DNA of 64,000 nucleotides from Mesorhizobium sp. WSM4904 (GTDB lineage: Bacteria; Pseudomonadota; Alphaproteobacteria; Rhizobiales; Rhizobiaceae), in the NCBI RefSeq assembly GCF_029674545.1, contig NZ_CP121354.1:186001-250000 (forward strand), given 5' to 3'. A program made the position numbers and the translations under genes. The notes under the pieces were generated by a model. It did no database searches, was not told the origin of the DNA, and worked only from the letters and a program-made list of their open reading frames with translations. This document shows, one piece after another, positions 31,031 through 40,516 of this stretch. The stretch's first letter is position 1; every line of letters starts with the position of its first letter.

Positions 31031-33352
31031 ATGGACGAATCAAGCCGGAAGACGAGCCGGAGCGGTACATCGAAACCGCAGGAGACTGCCGCCAAATCGG
31101 CGGCTCGGACCAGCTTGCAGCCTGCGCGGACGCAGCAAGAAGCCCGGCAGGTGCCTCATGCGCGGCAAGGACGCAGGCATCGTGTGCTCGCGAAGCGCCA
31201 TCCGGCCATGGTCGACAGCATCGCCGGCGCGGTGACCGTCAAGAGCCTCGATCTCTACTATGTCGTCGCTTCCGACGCGCAGATCCCCCTGAAAGGCGAA
31301 CACGGCTTCGGACTTTATTTCCACGACTGCCGCTTCCTCGGCGGCTATCGGATGGCGTTGGCCGGCCTGGAGCCGATCGTGCTGGCCTCGACCGCGCAAA
31401 AGGGCTACGCGGCGCTTTTTGAGCTGACCAATCCGGACCTCGAGGTGGAGCAGGGACAATCGATCCCCAAGGACGAGCTCGGCATCCGCTGGGAACGCAT
31501 TCTCGATGCGCGGCAAACATGCGTGCGGGAGGTCATGACCATCCAGAATTTCGGACACCAGGCGCATGGCTTTCCGCTGACCTTGCACTTCCGCGCCGGG
31601 TTCGAGGATATCTTCAACGTGCGCGGGCTGGTGCGGCAGGACCTCGGCAAGCCTCAGCGGGCCTCCTGGCGGGAGGGCAGGCTGCATTTTGTCCATCACG
31701 GCGCCGACCGGCTGCGCAGGGCGGCGACGATCGCCTTCTCGCCTCAACCCGATGCCACGCATGAAACAACGGCCGAGTTCCGGATCGATGTGCCGGCAGG
31801 CGAAACGCGGAGCATCGCCGTCACCATAGAGCTGAACGAATGCTCGGAAGAGGCCGAAGCCAATCGCTTGAACCAGCAGCCGACGGTCGCGCTCGACAAT
31901 CTTGCGGGAAACCTTCAGGCGGGTTCCGAGGAATGGCTGGAACGGCACACGAAGTTCTATAGCGACAGCCTGCTGCTCAACCGCATCGTGGAACGCTCGC
32001 TGCGCGACCTGGCGATGCTCAGATCCGATCTCGGCAACAGGGAGTATTTTGCCGCCGGCGTGCCGTGGTTCGTCGCCCTCTTCGGGCGCGACAGCCTGAT
32101 CGTCGCGCTCGAGATGCTCGCCTTTCAGCCGGAGATCGCCGCCCAGACGCTGCGTCTTCTCGCCAGCTATCAGGGACGTCGAACGGATCGATGGCGTGAG
32201 GAGCAGCCCGGCAAGATCCTGCATGAGCTGCGCGTCGGCGAGCTCGCCGGGGCAGGCAATGTCCCGCATGCCAGGTTCTACGGCACGGTGGACGCGACCC
32301 CGCTCTTCCTGCTGCTCCTCGGCCGCTATGCGGCATGGACGGGCGACCTCGGGCTGTTTCGCGAGCTGCAGGAGCCCGTGGAAAGAGCGCTGGGCTGGAT
32401 CGCCAGGGCCGGAGACGACCATGGCGAAGGCTATCTCAAATACCGGAGCACCTCGGAGAGCGGCCTGATCAATCAGGGATGGAAGGACTCGGCCGATGCG
32501 ATCGTCAGGACCGACGGCGCTATCGCCAAGCCGCCGATCGCGCTTGTCGAGGTGCAGGGCTACGTCTTTGCCGCCAAACACGCGATCGCCGACCTCTACG
32601 AGCGTATCGGGAGACGCGATCGCGCCAGGGAGCTTCGCGGCGAGGCCGAAAGGCTTCGGGCATGGTTCAACCGCGACTTCTGGTGCGAGGACCAGGGTAT
32701 CTTTGCCCTGGCGCTCGAAGCGCGGAGGCGTCGGCTCGGGGTCGTTTCCTCAAATCCGGGGCATGCGCTGTGGACCGGCATTGCGGATCGGGGGAAGGGC
32801 CGCCGAACCGTGCGTCGGCTGATGCAGGACGACATGTTCGGCGGCTGGGGCGTGCGCACGCTTTCGACCGCGGAGCGGCGCTACAATCCCGTAGGCTACC
32901 ATCTCGGAACCGTCTGGCCGCACGACAACGCGCTGCTGGCAGCCGGCTGCCGACGATATGGCGAGGACGAAGCCGCGCTGCGGATCTTCACCGCCATCAC
33001 CGAGGCGGCGATGCACTTCCGCCACCACCGACTGCCCGAGGCGATGGCGGGCTTTCCGCGCAAGGATTTTCAGGTGCCGGTGCACTATCCGGTGGCGTGC
33101 CACCCGCAAGCCTGGGCGGCGGGAGCGGTGCCGTTCCTGGTGACCACCTGCCTCGGCCTGGAACCCGATGCCTTTGCAAGCAAGCTTCGGATCGCGCGGC
33201 CGCGGTTGCCCGATTTCGTCAATCGCATCGCGCTTCACGGGCTGCGCGTCGGGGAGGCAAGCGCCGACCTCGAATTCCGGCGGACGGCCGACGGAGCCGA
33301 GGTGAACATCCAGAGGACGAGTGGACGACTCAGCGTGGAAGTCGGAGGATAA
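31031..33352 (+). CDS. Amylo-alpha-1,6-glucosidase/glycogen debranching-type enzyme
   Basis: 773 residues. A basic, low-complexity N-terminus (~60 residues) is followed by the N-terminal debranching-enzyme domain (LKGEHGFGLYFHDCRFLGGY) and a C-terminal (alpha/alpha)6 glucosidase domain with AAGVPWFVALFGRDSLI, GYLKYRSTSESGLINQGWKDS and YHLGTVWPHDNALLAAG. The family hydrolyses alpha-1,6 branches of glycogen-like glucans, and rhizobial members are often adjacent to trehalose or stress genes. The ATG at 31031 follows GGAG, which is inside a long hairpin. The gene is not in a glg operon. Confidence 0.85.
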   Translation: MDESSRKTSRSGTSKPQETAAKSAARTSLQPARTQQEARQVPHARQGRRHRVLAKRHPAMVDSIAGAVTVKSLDLYYVVASDAQIPLKGEHGFGLYFHDCRFLGGYRMALAGLEPIVLASTAQKGYAALFELTNPDLEVEQGQSIPKDELGIRWERILDARQTCVREVMTIQNFGHQAHGFPLTLHFRAGFEDIFNVRGLVRQDLGKPQRASWREGRLHFVHHGADRLRRAATIAFSPQPDATHETTAEFRIDVPAGETRSIAVTIELNECSEEAEANRLNQQPTVALDNLAGNLQAGSEEWLERHTKFYSDSLLLNRIVERSLRDLAMLRSDLGNREYFAAGVPWFVALFGRDSLIVALEMLAFQPEIAAQTLRLLASYQGRRTDRWREEQPGKILHELRVGELAGAGNVPHARFYGTVDATPLFLLLLGRYAAWTGDLGLFRELQEPVERALGWIARAGDDHGEGYLKYRSTSESGLINQGWKDSADAIVRTDGAIAKPPIALVEVQGYVFAAKHAIADLYERIGRRDRARELRGEAERLRAWFNRDFWCEDQGIFALALEARRRRLGVVSSNPGHALWTGIADRGKGRRTVRRLMQDDMFGGWGVRTLSTAERRYNPVGYHLGTVWPHDNALLAAGCRRYGEDEAALRIFTAITEAAMHFRHHRLPEAMAGFPRKDFQVPVHYPVACHPQAWAAGAVPFLVTTCLGLEPDAFASKLRIARPRLPDFVNRIALHGLRVGEASADLEFRRTADGAEVNIQRTSGRLSVEVGG

Positions 33353-33450
33353 GGCCTGCTTGGCCGAAGTGTTCCGTCCGGGCAAAAACATTCCGCCAGC
33401 CAGCCATACGGGCGACGCGTTTCGCTTGAATGTCCAGCCGATAGAGCCTA

Positions 33451-33467
33451 TTTAGAACTATTCCAAA
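33451..33467 (+). promoter_or_regulatory. Irr-like iron control element upstream of nfuA
   Basis: TTTAGAA-CTA-TTCCAAA has the 7-3-7 layout of the rhizobial Irr box (TTTAGAA-N3-TTCTAAA), with one mismatch in the right arm. It ends 31 bp before the nfuA start, close enough for the promoter region. Confidence 0.6.
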
Positions 33468-33498
33468 CTATCGGCCCGGGAAGGGCCTGGAGATACCC

Positions 33499-34068
33499 AT
33501 GTTCATCCAGACCGAATCGACGCCGAACCCGGCGACGCTGAAGTTCCTGCCTGGCAAGGAAGTGCTGCGCGAAGGCACCGCCGATTTCCGCGACGCCGAT
33601 GCCGCCGCGGAGGCCTCGCCGCTGGCCGGCCGGCTGTTCGAGATTCCCGGCGTCACCGGCGTCTTCTTCGGCTACGACTTCATCACCGTGACCAAGGACG
33701 GCCCGGACTGGCAGCACCTGAAGCCGGCGATCCTCGGCGCCATCATGGAGCATTTCATGTCCGGCGCCCCGGTCATGGCCTCGGCCGCTCCTTCGGGCGA
33801 GGCCGGCCAGACCGGAGAGTTCTACGACAAGGCGGACGAGGAGCTGGTGCTGACCATCAAGGAACTGCTCGACACCAGGGTTCGCCCAGCAGTGGCGCAG
33901 GACGGCGGCGACATCACCTTCCGCGGCTTCGAGAATGGCACCGTGTTCTTGCATATGAAGGGCGCCTGCGCCGGTTGCCCGTCCTCGACGGCGACGCTGA
34001 AGCACGGCATCCAGAACCTTTTGCGGCACTTCGTCCCCGAGGTGGAGCACGTCGAGCAGGTCGCCTGA
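33499..34068 (+). CDS. nfuA: NfuA/NifU-like Fe-S cluster carrier protein
   Basis: 189 residues. The N-terminal Nfu_N scaffold domain starts MFIQTESTPNPATLKFLPG; the C-terminal NifU domain has CAGCPSS (CxxC, residues ~154-158), which binds a [4Fe-4S] cluster between two subunits. It delivers clusters to client enzymes. An Irr-like box upstream suggests control by iron or heme status. A bidirectional terminator follows. Confidence 0.93.
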   Translation: MFIQTESTPNPATLKFLPGKEVLREGTADFRDADAAAEASPLAGRLFEIPGVTGVFFGYDFITVTKDGPDWQHLKPAILGAIMEHFMSGAPVMASAAPSGEAGQTGEFYDKADEELVLTIKELLDTRVRPAVAQDGGDITFRGFENGTVFLHMKGACAGCPSSTATLKHGIQNLLRHFVPEVEHVEQVA

Positions 34069-34107
34069 TCGTTTTCGCAGCGTCTGCTGCGTATAAGCCG
34101 CCAAAAA

Positions 34108-34138
34108 CAAAAAACCGGGCCCCAACAGCCCGGTTTTC
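34108..34138. terminator. Bidirectional rho-independent terminator
   Basis: AAAACCGGGC / GCCCGGTTTT with loop CCCAACA (34111-34137). The A/T arms give U-runs on both strands, serving nfuA and the convergent L,D-transpeptidase. Confidence 0.9.
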
Positions 34139-34206
34139 TGTCTGTGGACGTCTTGTTGTTGCCTAGACGGTCCGCGCACGAAAGCTTTTGTCCATGGTCA
34201 TCGCGA

Positions 34207-34824
34207 TCACATCACGATGACCTTGGCACCGACCGATGTGCGGTCGTAGAGATCGATAATGTCCTGGTTCATCAGGCGGATGCAGCCCGACGACATCGCC
34301 TTGCCGATGGAGAACCATTCCGGGCTGCCATGCAGGCGGTAGCCCATGTCGCCGCCCTTGTTGAAAAGATACATGGCGCGCGCGCCGAGCGGGTTCATCA
34401 GACCGGGGTCCATGCCGCCGGCAAATTTGGCGAGCTCGGGCTGGCGCTTGATCATCGGCGCCGGCGGCGTCCAGGTCGGCCATTCGCGCTTCAGCGCGAT
34501 ATGAGCGGTGCCGTGCCATTCGAAGCCTTCACGGCCGACGCCAATGCCGTAGCGTATCGCCATGCCGTCACCTTCGACGAAGTAGAGGAACTTGTTCTGG
34601 GTGTCGACGATGATGGTGCCCGGCTTTTCCGAAGTGTCGTAGCGCACTTCCTGGCGGTGGTAGCGGGCGGGAACCTTCTCGATCGGGATGCGCGGCAGAT
34701 GATAGCCGGCATCGGTCATCGCGCCATAGTTGTTGGTGAACAATTGCCCGCCGATGGTGCTGCAGCCGCTGATCGCGGTCGACAGCGCAAGGGCGGCGAC
34801 GATTGCAAACGACTTCAAGCGCAT
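34207..34824 (-). CDS. L,D-transpeptidase (YkuD), lipoprotein
   Basis: 205 residues. Signal with lipobox AISGC (Cys ~21). The YkuD catalytic domain is at residues ~67-205: YRLHGSPEWFSIGKAMSSGCIRLMN contains the catalytic His and Cys (HGxx...SxGCIRLxN). It makes 3-3 cross-links in peptidoglycan or anchors outer-membrane proteins to it, both common in Hyphomicrobiales. It ends next to a shared terminator. Confidence 0.92.
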   Translation of the reverse strand: MRLKSFAIVAALALSTAISGCSTIGGQLFTNNYGAMTDAGYHLPRIPIEKVPARYHRQEVRYDTSEKPGTIIVDTQNKFLYFVEGDGMAIRYGIGVGREGFEWHGTAHIALKREWPTWTPPAPMIKRQPELAKFAGGMDPGLMNPLGARAMYLFNKGGDMGYRLHGSPEWFSIGKAMSSGCIRLMNQDIIDLYDRTSVGAKVIVM

Positions 34825-34936
34825 GAATAGGTCCGACGCCCTGCCTTAATATCAGCGGCGCGAGTCGGCCGCCTTGTCGCCATCATTCATGCTGGCATTT
34901 CTTTTGCTTGCCAAGCGCGCACTGCCTATATGCAAG

Positions 34937-34955
34937 ACCTTCCCTGCCGGTAAGT
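34937..34955 (+). promoter_or_regulatory. Weak CueR-like site upstream of cueR
   Basis: ACCTTCCCTGCCGGTAAGT is a 19-bp imperfect inverted repeat (5 of 7 arm positions match) resembling the copA operator. It could mediate autoregulation, but the match is poor. Confidence 0.3.
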
Positions 34956-35050
34956 GCCGAACTGCGGCATTTCGGCAACAGGGCTCACAGGATTATGAAG
35001 CAAAATCAATGGGGCGGCCGGAAGGGCTGCCGGAGACCAAGGAGAGCGCC

Positions 35051-35455
35051 ATGAATGTCGGTGATGCCGCCGAACGTTCCGGCCTGCCGGCCAAGACCAT
35101 CCGCTACTATGAGGAGATCGGCCTGATCCGGCCGGCCCGGGCCGAGAACGGCTACCGCGATTACTCTCGCGACGACGTCCACCGGCTTGCCTTTCTGCGC
35201 CGCGCGCGCAACCTCGGCTTTTCAATCGACGATTGCAGGCAGCTGATGGCGCTCTATCAGGACCGCGGCCGCGCCAGCCACGACGTCCGGGAAATCGCCA
35301 GCGCCCATGTCAGGGCGATCGAGGTAAAGGTGCGCGAGCTGCAGTCGATGCGCGCGACGCTGCAGAGGCTGATCCACGCCTGCCACGGCGACGACCGGCC
35401 GGAGTGTCCGATACTGGATGACATGGCGGGGGTGGTCGATAAGGTGTCCGCCTGA
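35051..35455 (+). CDS. cueR: MerR-family copper-responsive regulator (CueR/HmrR)
   Basis: 134 residues. The winged HTH is at the N-terminus (MNVGDAAERSGLPAKTIRYYEE). The metal-binding loop CHGDDRPEC (C111 and C119) and Ser76 match the Cu(I)/Ag(I)-specific subgroup. It would activate 19-bp-spacer promoters such as that of copA, 12 kb to the left. The ATG at 35051 has AGGAG just upstream; a longer frame to 34874 is rejected. Confidence 0.92.
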   Translation: MNVGDAAERSGLPAKTIRYYEEIGLIRPARAENGYRDYSRDDVHRLAFLRRARNLGFSIDDCRQLMALYQDRGRASHDVREIASAHVRAIEVKVRELQSMRATLQRLIHACHGDDRPECPILDDMAGVVDKVSA

Positions 35456-35473
35456 CAGGATCGGCGGCCCACC

Positions 35474-36439
35474 CTATCCGCCGCGATATTGCGTGGGCGA
35501 TGCGCTAAAACGAGCCCGGAATCGCCGATTGAAATAGGACACGTCGTTGAAGCCGGCTGCGAGCGCGATGTCGCTTACCTTCATCGCGTCGTTGCGGATG
35601 TCGGACAGCATGGCGCACGCCTTTTGCAGCCTCAGCTCCAGGACGCGCTCGGCGAAGGTGCGGCCGCTTTCCAGAAGAAGCGTGTTCAGGTAGCGGCGCG
35701 ACAGGCCGACCGCGCGTGCCACCATGTCCGTCGACAGGGCCGGATCGGCGAAGCGAGCCTCGATCACCGCTATGGCTTCGCGCAGGCGCGCCGCGCGCAA
35801 CCCGCGCGAGGCGGCGATTTCCGCAACCTCGCCATTGCCTCCAAGCGCCAGCACGATCAAATCGGCGAGCGCCGTTCCGGCTTGCCGCGAGAGCGCCTGC
35901 TCCTCGTCCACCTCGTCGGCGTGGATCAGGAAGTCGATCGTGCGTTCCAGATGCCGCACGGCGGGATTTGCCGGGTCGAGCCGCGTCGCCGGGCGATCGT
36001 CGGCATGCGGCACCTGCCGGAGCAGCCATGTTCTGGGAACGGAGGCCAAAACCCAGGAGGTGACACCGTCGGTAAAGCTGCTGCAGGGTTGCGCTATGTT
36101 GTAGGCGATCGCGTTGCCCCGCTGCAGCGAAAGATCGCAATCGGCGACGGACCACACCTGCGGCTTGGGGCTGCGATAAAACCCCACGAAGATTTCGTCG
36201 CGGTCATTGGCGACGTGCTTGCGCGTGCGCACGTAATATTCGGTCGTCGTCTCGAACAGGCCGACGCGCAGATCGCCAAGAAAGCGCATCTTCGTGGCCG
36301 TGGCGAACGGCTTGTCCTCGGCATGCCTGATCTCGGCCGCGCCCAATTGCTCCATCCACATGTCGCGCCATAGGCGAAAGCGATCCCTGTCGCTCAGATG
36401 GGCTGGCAGGCTGTCCGACGAAAAATCGATCTTCTGCAT
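35474..36439 (-). CDS. AraC-family transcriptional regulator
   Basis: 321 residues. An N-terminal AraC_binding_2-like sensory domain (FRLWRDMWMEQL at ~residues 22-33) is followed by a C-terminal double HTH: ADPALSTDMVARAVGLSRRYLNTLL and VSDIALAAGFNDVSYFNRRFRARFSASPTQYR in blocks (residues ~225-318). The effector and targets are unknown. It is divergent from the broken outer-membrane gene, which could be its target. The ATG at 36439 is used instead of a TTG two codons earlier. Confidence 0.9.
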   Translation of the reverse strand: MQKIDFSSDSLPAHLSDRDRFRLWRDMWMEQLGAAEIRHAEDKPFATATKMRFLGDLRVGLFETTTEYYVRTRKHVANDRDEIFVGFYRSPKPQVWSVADCDLSLQRGNAIAYNIAQPCSSFTDGVTSWVLASVPRTWLLRQVPHADDRPATRLDPANPAVRHLERTIDFLIHADEVDEEQALSRQAGTALADLIVLALGGNGEVAEIAASRGLRAARLREAIAVIEARFADPALSTDMVARAVGLSRRYLNTLLLESGRTFAERVLELRLQKACAMLSDIRNDAMKVSDIALAAGFNDVSYFNRRFRARFSASPTQYRGG

Positions 36440-36704
36440 TGGCAAAATCAGTTGACCGATCCAACACTATCACGGCCATCGCACCTGGGAACCGGCCAAA
36501 AGAAACGGTAAGGCCCCACCGTCCAACCTCACGGCCAGCCGGTCCAAGCCGCATTCATCTGTGCGGCCGCTTGTTGCAGCGGCGCCACATCCCGAGCCCA
36601 TCTCACGCTGAGCCCGTTCGTCCAAAACCAAGGCCTCTGCATCCAAGACGGTGGTCGCGAAATCAGCCATGGCTGCCTGCGAAAGATAACTTGGGGACTT
36701 TTGC

Positions 36705-37630
36705 ATGAGACTTTTGTTTGTGGGCGGCATCGCGATCGCGAGCATTCTGCCGATGGGAGCATTGGCCGACGACGTGAGCACGGCGGAACCTACCCCTGTC
36801 GCGGCAGCCGTCTATGATTGGAGTGGATGGTACGGCGGCGTCAATCTCGGCTACGGCTGGGGCCGCACCAGGGCGGCTTTCACAGGCGACGGCCTGTCCG
36901 ACTACTGGACGACCGGAATGGGGCCTGGGGCAGGTACGGAATTTGTTCAAAACCTGATGGCCTATGCCTATAATCTCGACCCTGAGTTTGATCCTTTCAG
37001 CCAGCCGCTGGTTTATACGCAATCCTTCACCGCCTCCGGCGTCTCCGGCGGTGTGCAACTCGGACACAACTGGCAAGTCTCCTCCAGCTGGCTGGTCGGC
37101 CTTGAAACCGACCTTCAGTTGTCCGGCATCAGGGGCGGCACCGAATATGTCGAGCCCGACAAAGGCCCCCAAGGCGTCAGGCTTGGCGCGAGTTCGTCGC
37201 AACGGCTCGACTGGTTCGGCACGGCGCGCGGCCGGGTCGGCTACTTGCCAGACGAGCGCCCTGCTGGTCTTCGCAACTGGAGGCTTGGCCTATGGCCAGA
37301 CCAGATCGGCGGCGTCGGTTTCCATCGTCGGCGATGCGGGATGGACATTCGACGATCCGACATTCGCCACGAAAATGGTTTGCCCAGGCCATACCACCTG
37401 CTTCGCCGGGAAGGCATCGCACGTGACCGCCGGCTGGTCCGTCGGCGGAGGTCTTGAATATGCGCTCTCCCCCCCGCGTGACTCTCAAAGCTGAATATCT
37501 GCATGTCGATCTCGGTCGCCCAAAAGTCCATCTCGCCGCTCAAAGCCCGGCCGTCGGCGATGCCTTCATCGACGTCCGGTTCAAAAGCGCCTATGACGTA
37601 GTGCGGCTCGGAATGAACTACCGCTTTTAG
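36705..37630 (+). pseudogene. Outer-membrane beta-barrel protein, disrupted by two +1 frameshifts
   Basis: The gene starts MRLLFVGGIAIASILPMGALA (signal peptide, split here at the cleavage after ALA) and DWSGWYGGVNLGYGWG, typical of Omp25/31-like small barrels. The frame is lost at a CCC run (37259-37261): the expected GYLPDER-LLVFATGGLAYG continues one frame over. It is lost again at a run of seven C (37469-37475), after which RVTLKAEYLHVDLG follows in the third frame and ends NYRF at the stop 37628-37630. The terminal Phe shows the real end. Both changes are one extra C, so either the gene is dead or there are base-calling errors. Confidence 0.85.
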
Positions 37631-37744
37631 CTTTTTCTCTTCAGAACCCGGCATGCGAGAGACGCGAAAGCGCGCCTTGTATCGATCGAGATGCCTCGAA
37701 CCCAGGGGTTCAAACCGTGAACAAAATCTGGCATGGTGTCTCCC

Positions 37745-38245
37745 ATGCCACTCGTTTCTCCGATTCCCATCAACCCGCTGATCGACGGCCGTCAGTCCGA
37801 GCGAGCCATGCTGGTGCGGCGCGGCGTGCAGCGCCTGCTGAAAGAAATGGGCGCGCATGTGCTGCCTGAGCTGTCCCTGGCCACCGGCCGGCGCGCCGAT
37901 CTCGTCGCGCTGACCCGCCAGGGCGACATCTGGATCATCGAGATCAAATCCTCGATCGAGGATTTTCGCGTCGACCGCAAATGGCCGGACTACCGGCTCC
38001 ACTCCGACCGCTTCTTCTTCGCCACGCATCCCGGCGTGCCGCAGGAGATTTTTCCCGAGGAATGCGGCTTCATCCTCTCCGACGGCTACGGCGCCGAGAT
38101 CCTGCGCGAGGCGCCGGAGCATCGCATGGCGGCCGCGACGCGCAAGGCGCTGATGCTGAGGATCGCGCGGGCCGGCGCGGCGCGGCTCTTGGCGGCGGAG
38201 CTCGCCGGCGTGGCGGTGCCGGCGCTTGACGGCGAGAGCGAGTAG
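37745..38245 (+). CDS. mmcB: MmcB-family DNA repair protein
   Basis: 166 residues. The restriction-endonuclease-like motif is visible: RRADLVALTRQGDIW and IIEIKSSIEDF (D-...-ExK, residues ~53-80). MmcB is linked to the alphaproteobacterial SOS/ImuABC damage response. Two in-frame ATGs (37733 and 37745) are close; the second is preferred. It is followed by a palindromic repeat and the convergent nhaA. Confidence 0.87.
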   Translation: MPLVSPIPINPLIDGRQSERAMLVRRGVQRLLKEMGAHVLPELSLATGRRADLVALTRQGDIWIIEIKSSIEDFRVDRKWPDYRLHSDRFFFATHPGVPQEIFPEECGFILSDGYGAEILREAPEHRMAAATRKALMLRIARAGAARLLAAELAGVAVPALDGESE

Positions 38246-38248
38246 CAG

Positions 38249-38332
38249 CCCCTCACCCGCCCTCCGCTACGCTCGGGCGACCTCTCCCCGAGGGGAGAGG
38301 AGACGGTCGGCGCCGGCGCCCGGATGAGGGGG
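38249..38332. repeat. Palindromic intergenic repeat between mmcB and nhaA
   Basis: CCCCTCA at the left end pairs with TGAGGGG at the right end, with an inner hairpin CCTCTCCCCGAGGGGAGAGG. It belongs to the common rhizobial ctctcccc repeat family and may end transcription from both sides. Confidence 0.7.
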
Positions 38333-38341
38333 CGAAGCAGC

Positions 38342-39526
38342 CTATCCCACGTCCTCTTCGGCCGCCGCCGGAGCGGTGAGCAGGACCGCCGTGCCAAGCA
38401 GCGCGGCCACCAGCGAGCCGGCAAGGATGCCGACCTTCACCGCGTCCTGGAGTGCTGCGTCGTTGGCGAAGGCGAGCAGGCCGATGAACAGGCTCATGGT
38501 GAAGCCGATGCCGCACAGAAGAGAAATGCCCAGCATATGCAGCCAGCCGGCATGGGCCGGCAGGTCGGCAAGGCCGAGCCGGATGGCGATTGCCGAGGAG
38601 CCGAACACGCCGACCAGCTTGCCGAGCACCAGGCCCGCCGCGACACCCAATGTCAGCGGTTCGACCAAGGCGGAGACGCTCAGGCCGCCGAGCGAGACGC
38701 CGGCATTGGCGAAGCCGAAGATCGGGATGACGATGAACGGCACGAGCTTGTGCAGGCCGTGCTCCAGCCGGTGCAGCGGCGAATGCTCGACATCGTGGCC
38801 TATGCCGGGCGAGCGCTCGAGCGGAATGGTGAGCGCCAGCGCCACGCCGGCAAGCGTTGCATGCACTCCCGATTTCAGCACCAGCACCCACAGCACCGCG
38901 CCTATCACGAGATAGGGCAAGAGGTTCATCACCCGCATGCGGTTGAGCGCGATCAACACGGCGATAGCCGCGAAGGCCGCCGCCAGATAGGCGAGCGACA
39001 GGCCGCTGGTGTAGAACAGCGCGATGATGATGACCGCGCCGAGATCGTCGATGATGGCCAAGGCGGTGAGGAACACTTTCAGCGAGGCCGGCACGCGGCT
39101 GCCGAGCAGCGAGAGCACGCCGAGCGCGAAGGCGATGTCGGTGGCGGTGGGGATCGCCCAGCCGGACAGCGCCGCCTGGTTGTCGCGGTTGACGGCGACA
39201 TAGACGAGCGCCGGGACCAGCATGCCGCCGGCGGCGGCGATGCCCGGCAGCACGCGGTGCGGCCAGGTCGAGAGCTGGCCGTCCAGCATCTCGCGCTTGA
39301 TCTCCAGGCCGACCAGCAGGAAGAACACCGCCATCAGCCCGTCATTGATCCAGTGCGAGACGCTGAGCGGCCCGAGATAGGCGTGGAGGACTGCGAAATA
39401 GGTTTCGGCGAGCGGCGAATTGGCGACGATGAGCGCCAGCGCGGCGGCGGCCATCAGAATGATGCCGCCGGCCGCCTCGCCGTCGAGGAATTCGCGCAGG
39501 ATCGATTTCGGCCGCTCGTCGCGCAT
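38342..39526 (-). CDS. nhaA: Na+/H+ antiporter NhaA
   Basis: 394 residues with about 12 TM segments. The transport-site motif is present: [12 protein letters not shown] (adjacent aspartates, equivalent to E. coli D163/D164), after [21 protein letters not shown]. It exports sodium in exchange for protons at alkaline pH. It is monocistronic. Confidence 0.95.
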   Translation of the reverse strand: MRDERPKSILREFLDGEAAGGIILMAAAALALIVANSPLAETYFAVLHAYLGPLSVSHWINDGLMAVFFLLVGLEIKREMLDGQLSTWPHRVLPGIAAAGGMLVPALVYVAVNRDNQAALSGWAIPTATDIAFALGVLSLLGSRVPASLKVFLTALAIIDDLGAVIIIALFYTSGLSLAYLAAAFAAIAVLIALNRMRVMNLLPYLVIGAVLWVLVLKSGVHATLAGVALALTIPLERSPGIGHDVEHSPLHRLEHGLHKLVPFIVIPIFGFANAGVSLGGLSVSALVEPLTLGVAAGLVLGKLVGVFGSSAIAIRLGLADLPAHAGWLHMLGISLLCGIGFTMSLFIGLLAFANDAALQDAVKVGILAGSLVAALLGTAVLLTAPAAAEEDVG

Positions 39527-39656
39527 GGGATCTCCCTAACTCAGCCTGTTGGCCGGAAACCTGTAGTCCAATGATGCGCAGCGTCAGTGGCGATGCAAGG
39601 CTTACGATTTACACGGCAGCGCAGGCTTCGAAAATTAGCTGAAATGCCCACCCCTT

Positions 39657-39840
39657 CGTCATCCACGGGCGAAGCAAGGAGCGAAGCGACGCGGCGCAGA
39701 CCCGAGGATCCATTCCGTTATATCGGAGCGGTGCCAACGGTGCAGAATTCTGCACCGCTGCATTCTTCGGCCGGCGTCACGGAATGGATCCTAGGGTCTT
39801 CGCGACGGAGCTTCGCTCCTGCTTCGCCCTAGGATGACGA
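39657..39840. repeat. Long inverted repeat downstream of actR (copy 1)
   Basis: The left arm GTCATCCACGGGCGAAGC...GAGGATCCATTCCGT pairs with the right arm ACGGAATGGATCCT...CCTAGGATGAC. The centre holds CGGTGCAGAATTCTGCACCG, a perfect 20-bp palindrome. Much of the 320-bp gap between nhaA and actR is this element; no gene is visible. A sister copy lies at 41971-42149. Confidence 0.8.
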
Positions 39841-39847
39841 CGCTGGT

Positions 39848-40411
39848 TCACCGAGGCGCGCGTTTGGCTAGTATGCGCTGCAAGGTGCGGCGGTGCATGT
39901 TGAGCCGGCGCGCGGTCTCGGAGACGTTGCGGTCGCACATTTCGTAGACGCGCTGGATATGCTCCCAGCGCACGCGGTCGGCCGACATCGGGTTTTCGGG
40001 CGGCGCGGCACGCTCGCCGGCGGTGCGCGTGAGCGCGGCGAAAACGTCGTCGGCATCGGCGGGCTTGGACAGATAGTCGATGGCGCCGAGCTTTACCGCC
40101 GTCACCGCTGTGGCGATATTGCCGTAGCCGGTCAGGATGATGGTGCGCGCATCGTCGCGCTTCTCGCGGATGGCGGCGACCACGTCGAGGCCGTTGCCGT
40201 CGCCCAGCCGCATGTCGACCACCGCATAGGCTGGCGGATGGGCGCGAGCCTTGGCGACGGCCTCTTCCACGCTCTCCGCCGTCTCGACCAGGAAGCCCCT
40301 GGTTTCCATGGCGCGGGCAAGCCGGGTGAGGAACGGCTTGTCGTCGTCGACGATCAGCAGCGAGGTGTCCTCGCCCTCAACCATTGCGCCAGTGGTTTCG
40401 TCCGCGCTCAT
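39848..40411 (-). CDS. actR: Redox response regulator ActR (RegA/PrrA family)
   Basis: 187 residues. Receiver domain: acidic pocket IVDDDKPF, phospho-acceptor D66 in VVDMRLGDGNG and Lys in LSKPADADD. C-terminal Fis-type HTH: ETARRLNMHRRTLQRILAK. In rhizobia ActR with ActS controls responses to redox state and low pH, including carbon fixation and denitrification genes. It lies 105 bp downstream of actS on the same strand, so probably co-transcribed. Confidence 0.95.
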   Translation of the reverse strand: MSADETTGAMVEGEDTSLLIVDDDKPFLTRLARAMETRGFLVETAESVEEAVAKARAHPPAYAVVDMRLGDGNGLDVVAAIREKRDDARTIILTGYGNIATAVTAVKLGAIDYLSKPADADDVFAALTRTAGERAAPPENPMSADRVRWEHIQRVYEMCDRNVSETARRLNMHRRTLQRILAKRAPR

Positions 40412-40516
40412 TTCATCAGCATCCTACTGCCTTACTTTTACGCAGATACAATTCCGCAACAGCAATGTCCAATTTTTACAGCCGGCAACAGACCTGCCAT
40501 GCAGCAGGCGCAAGGC

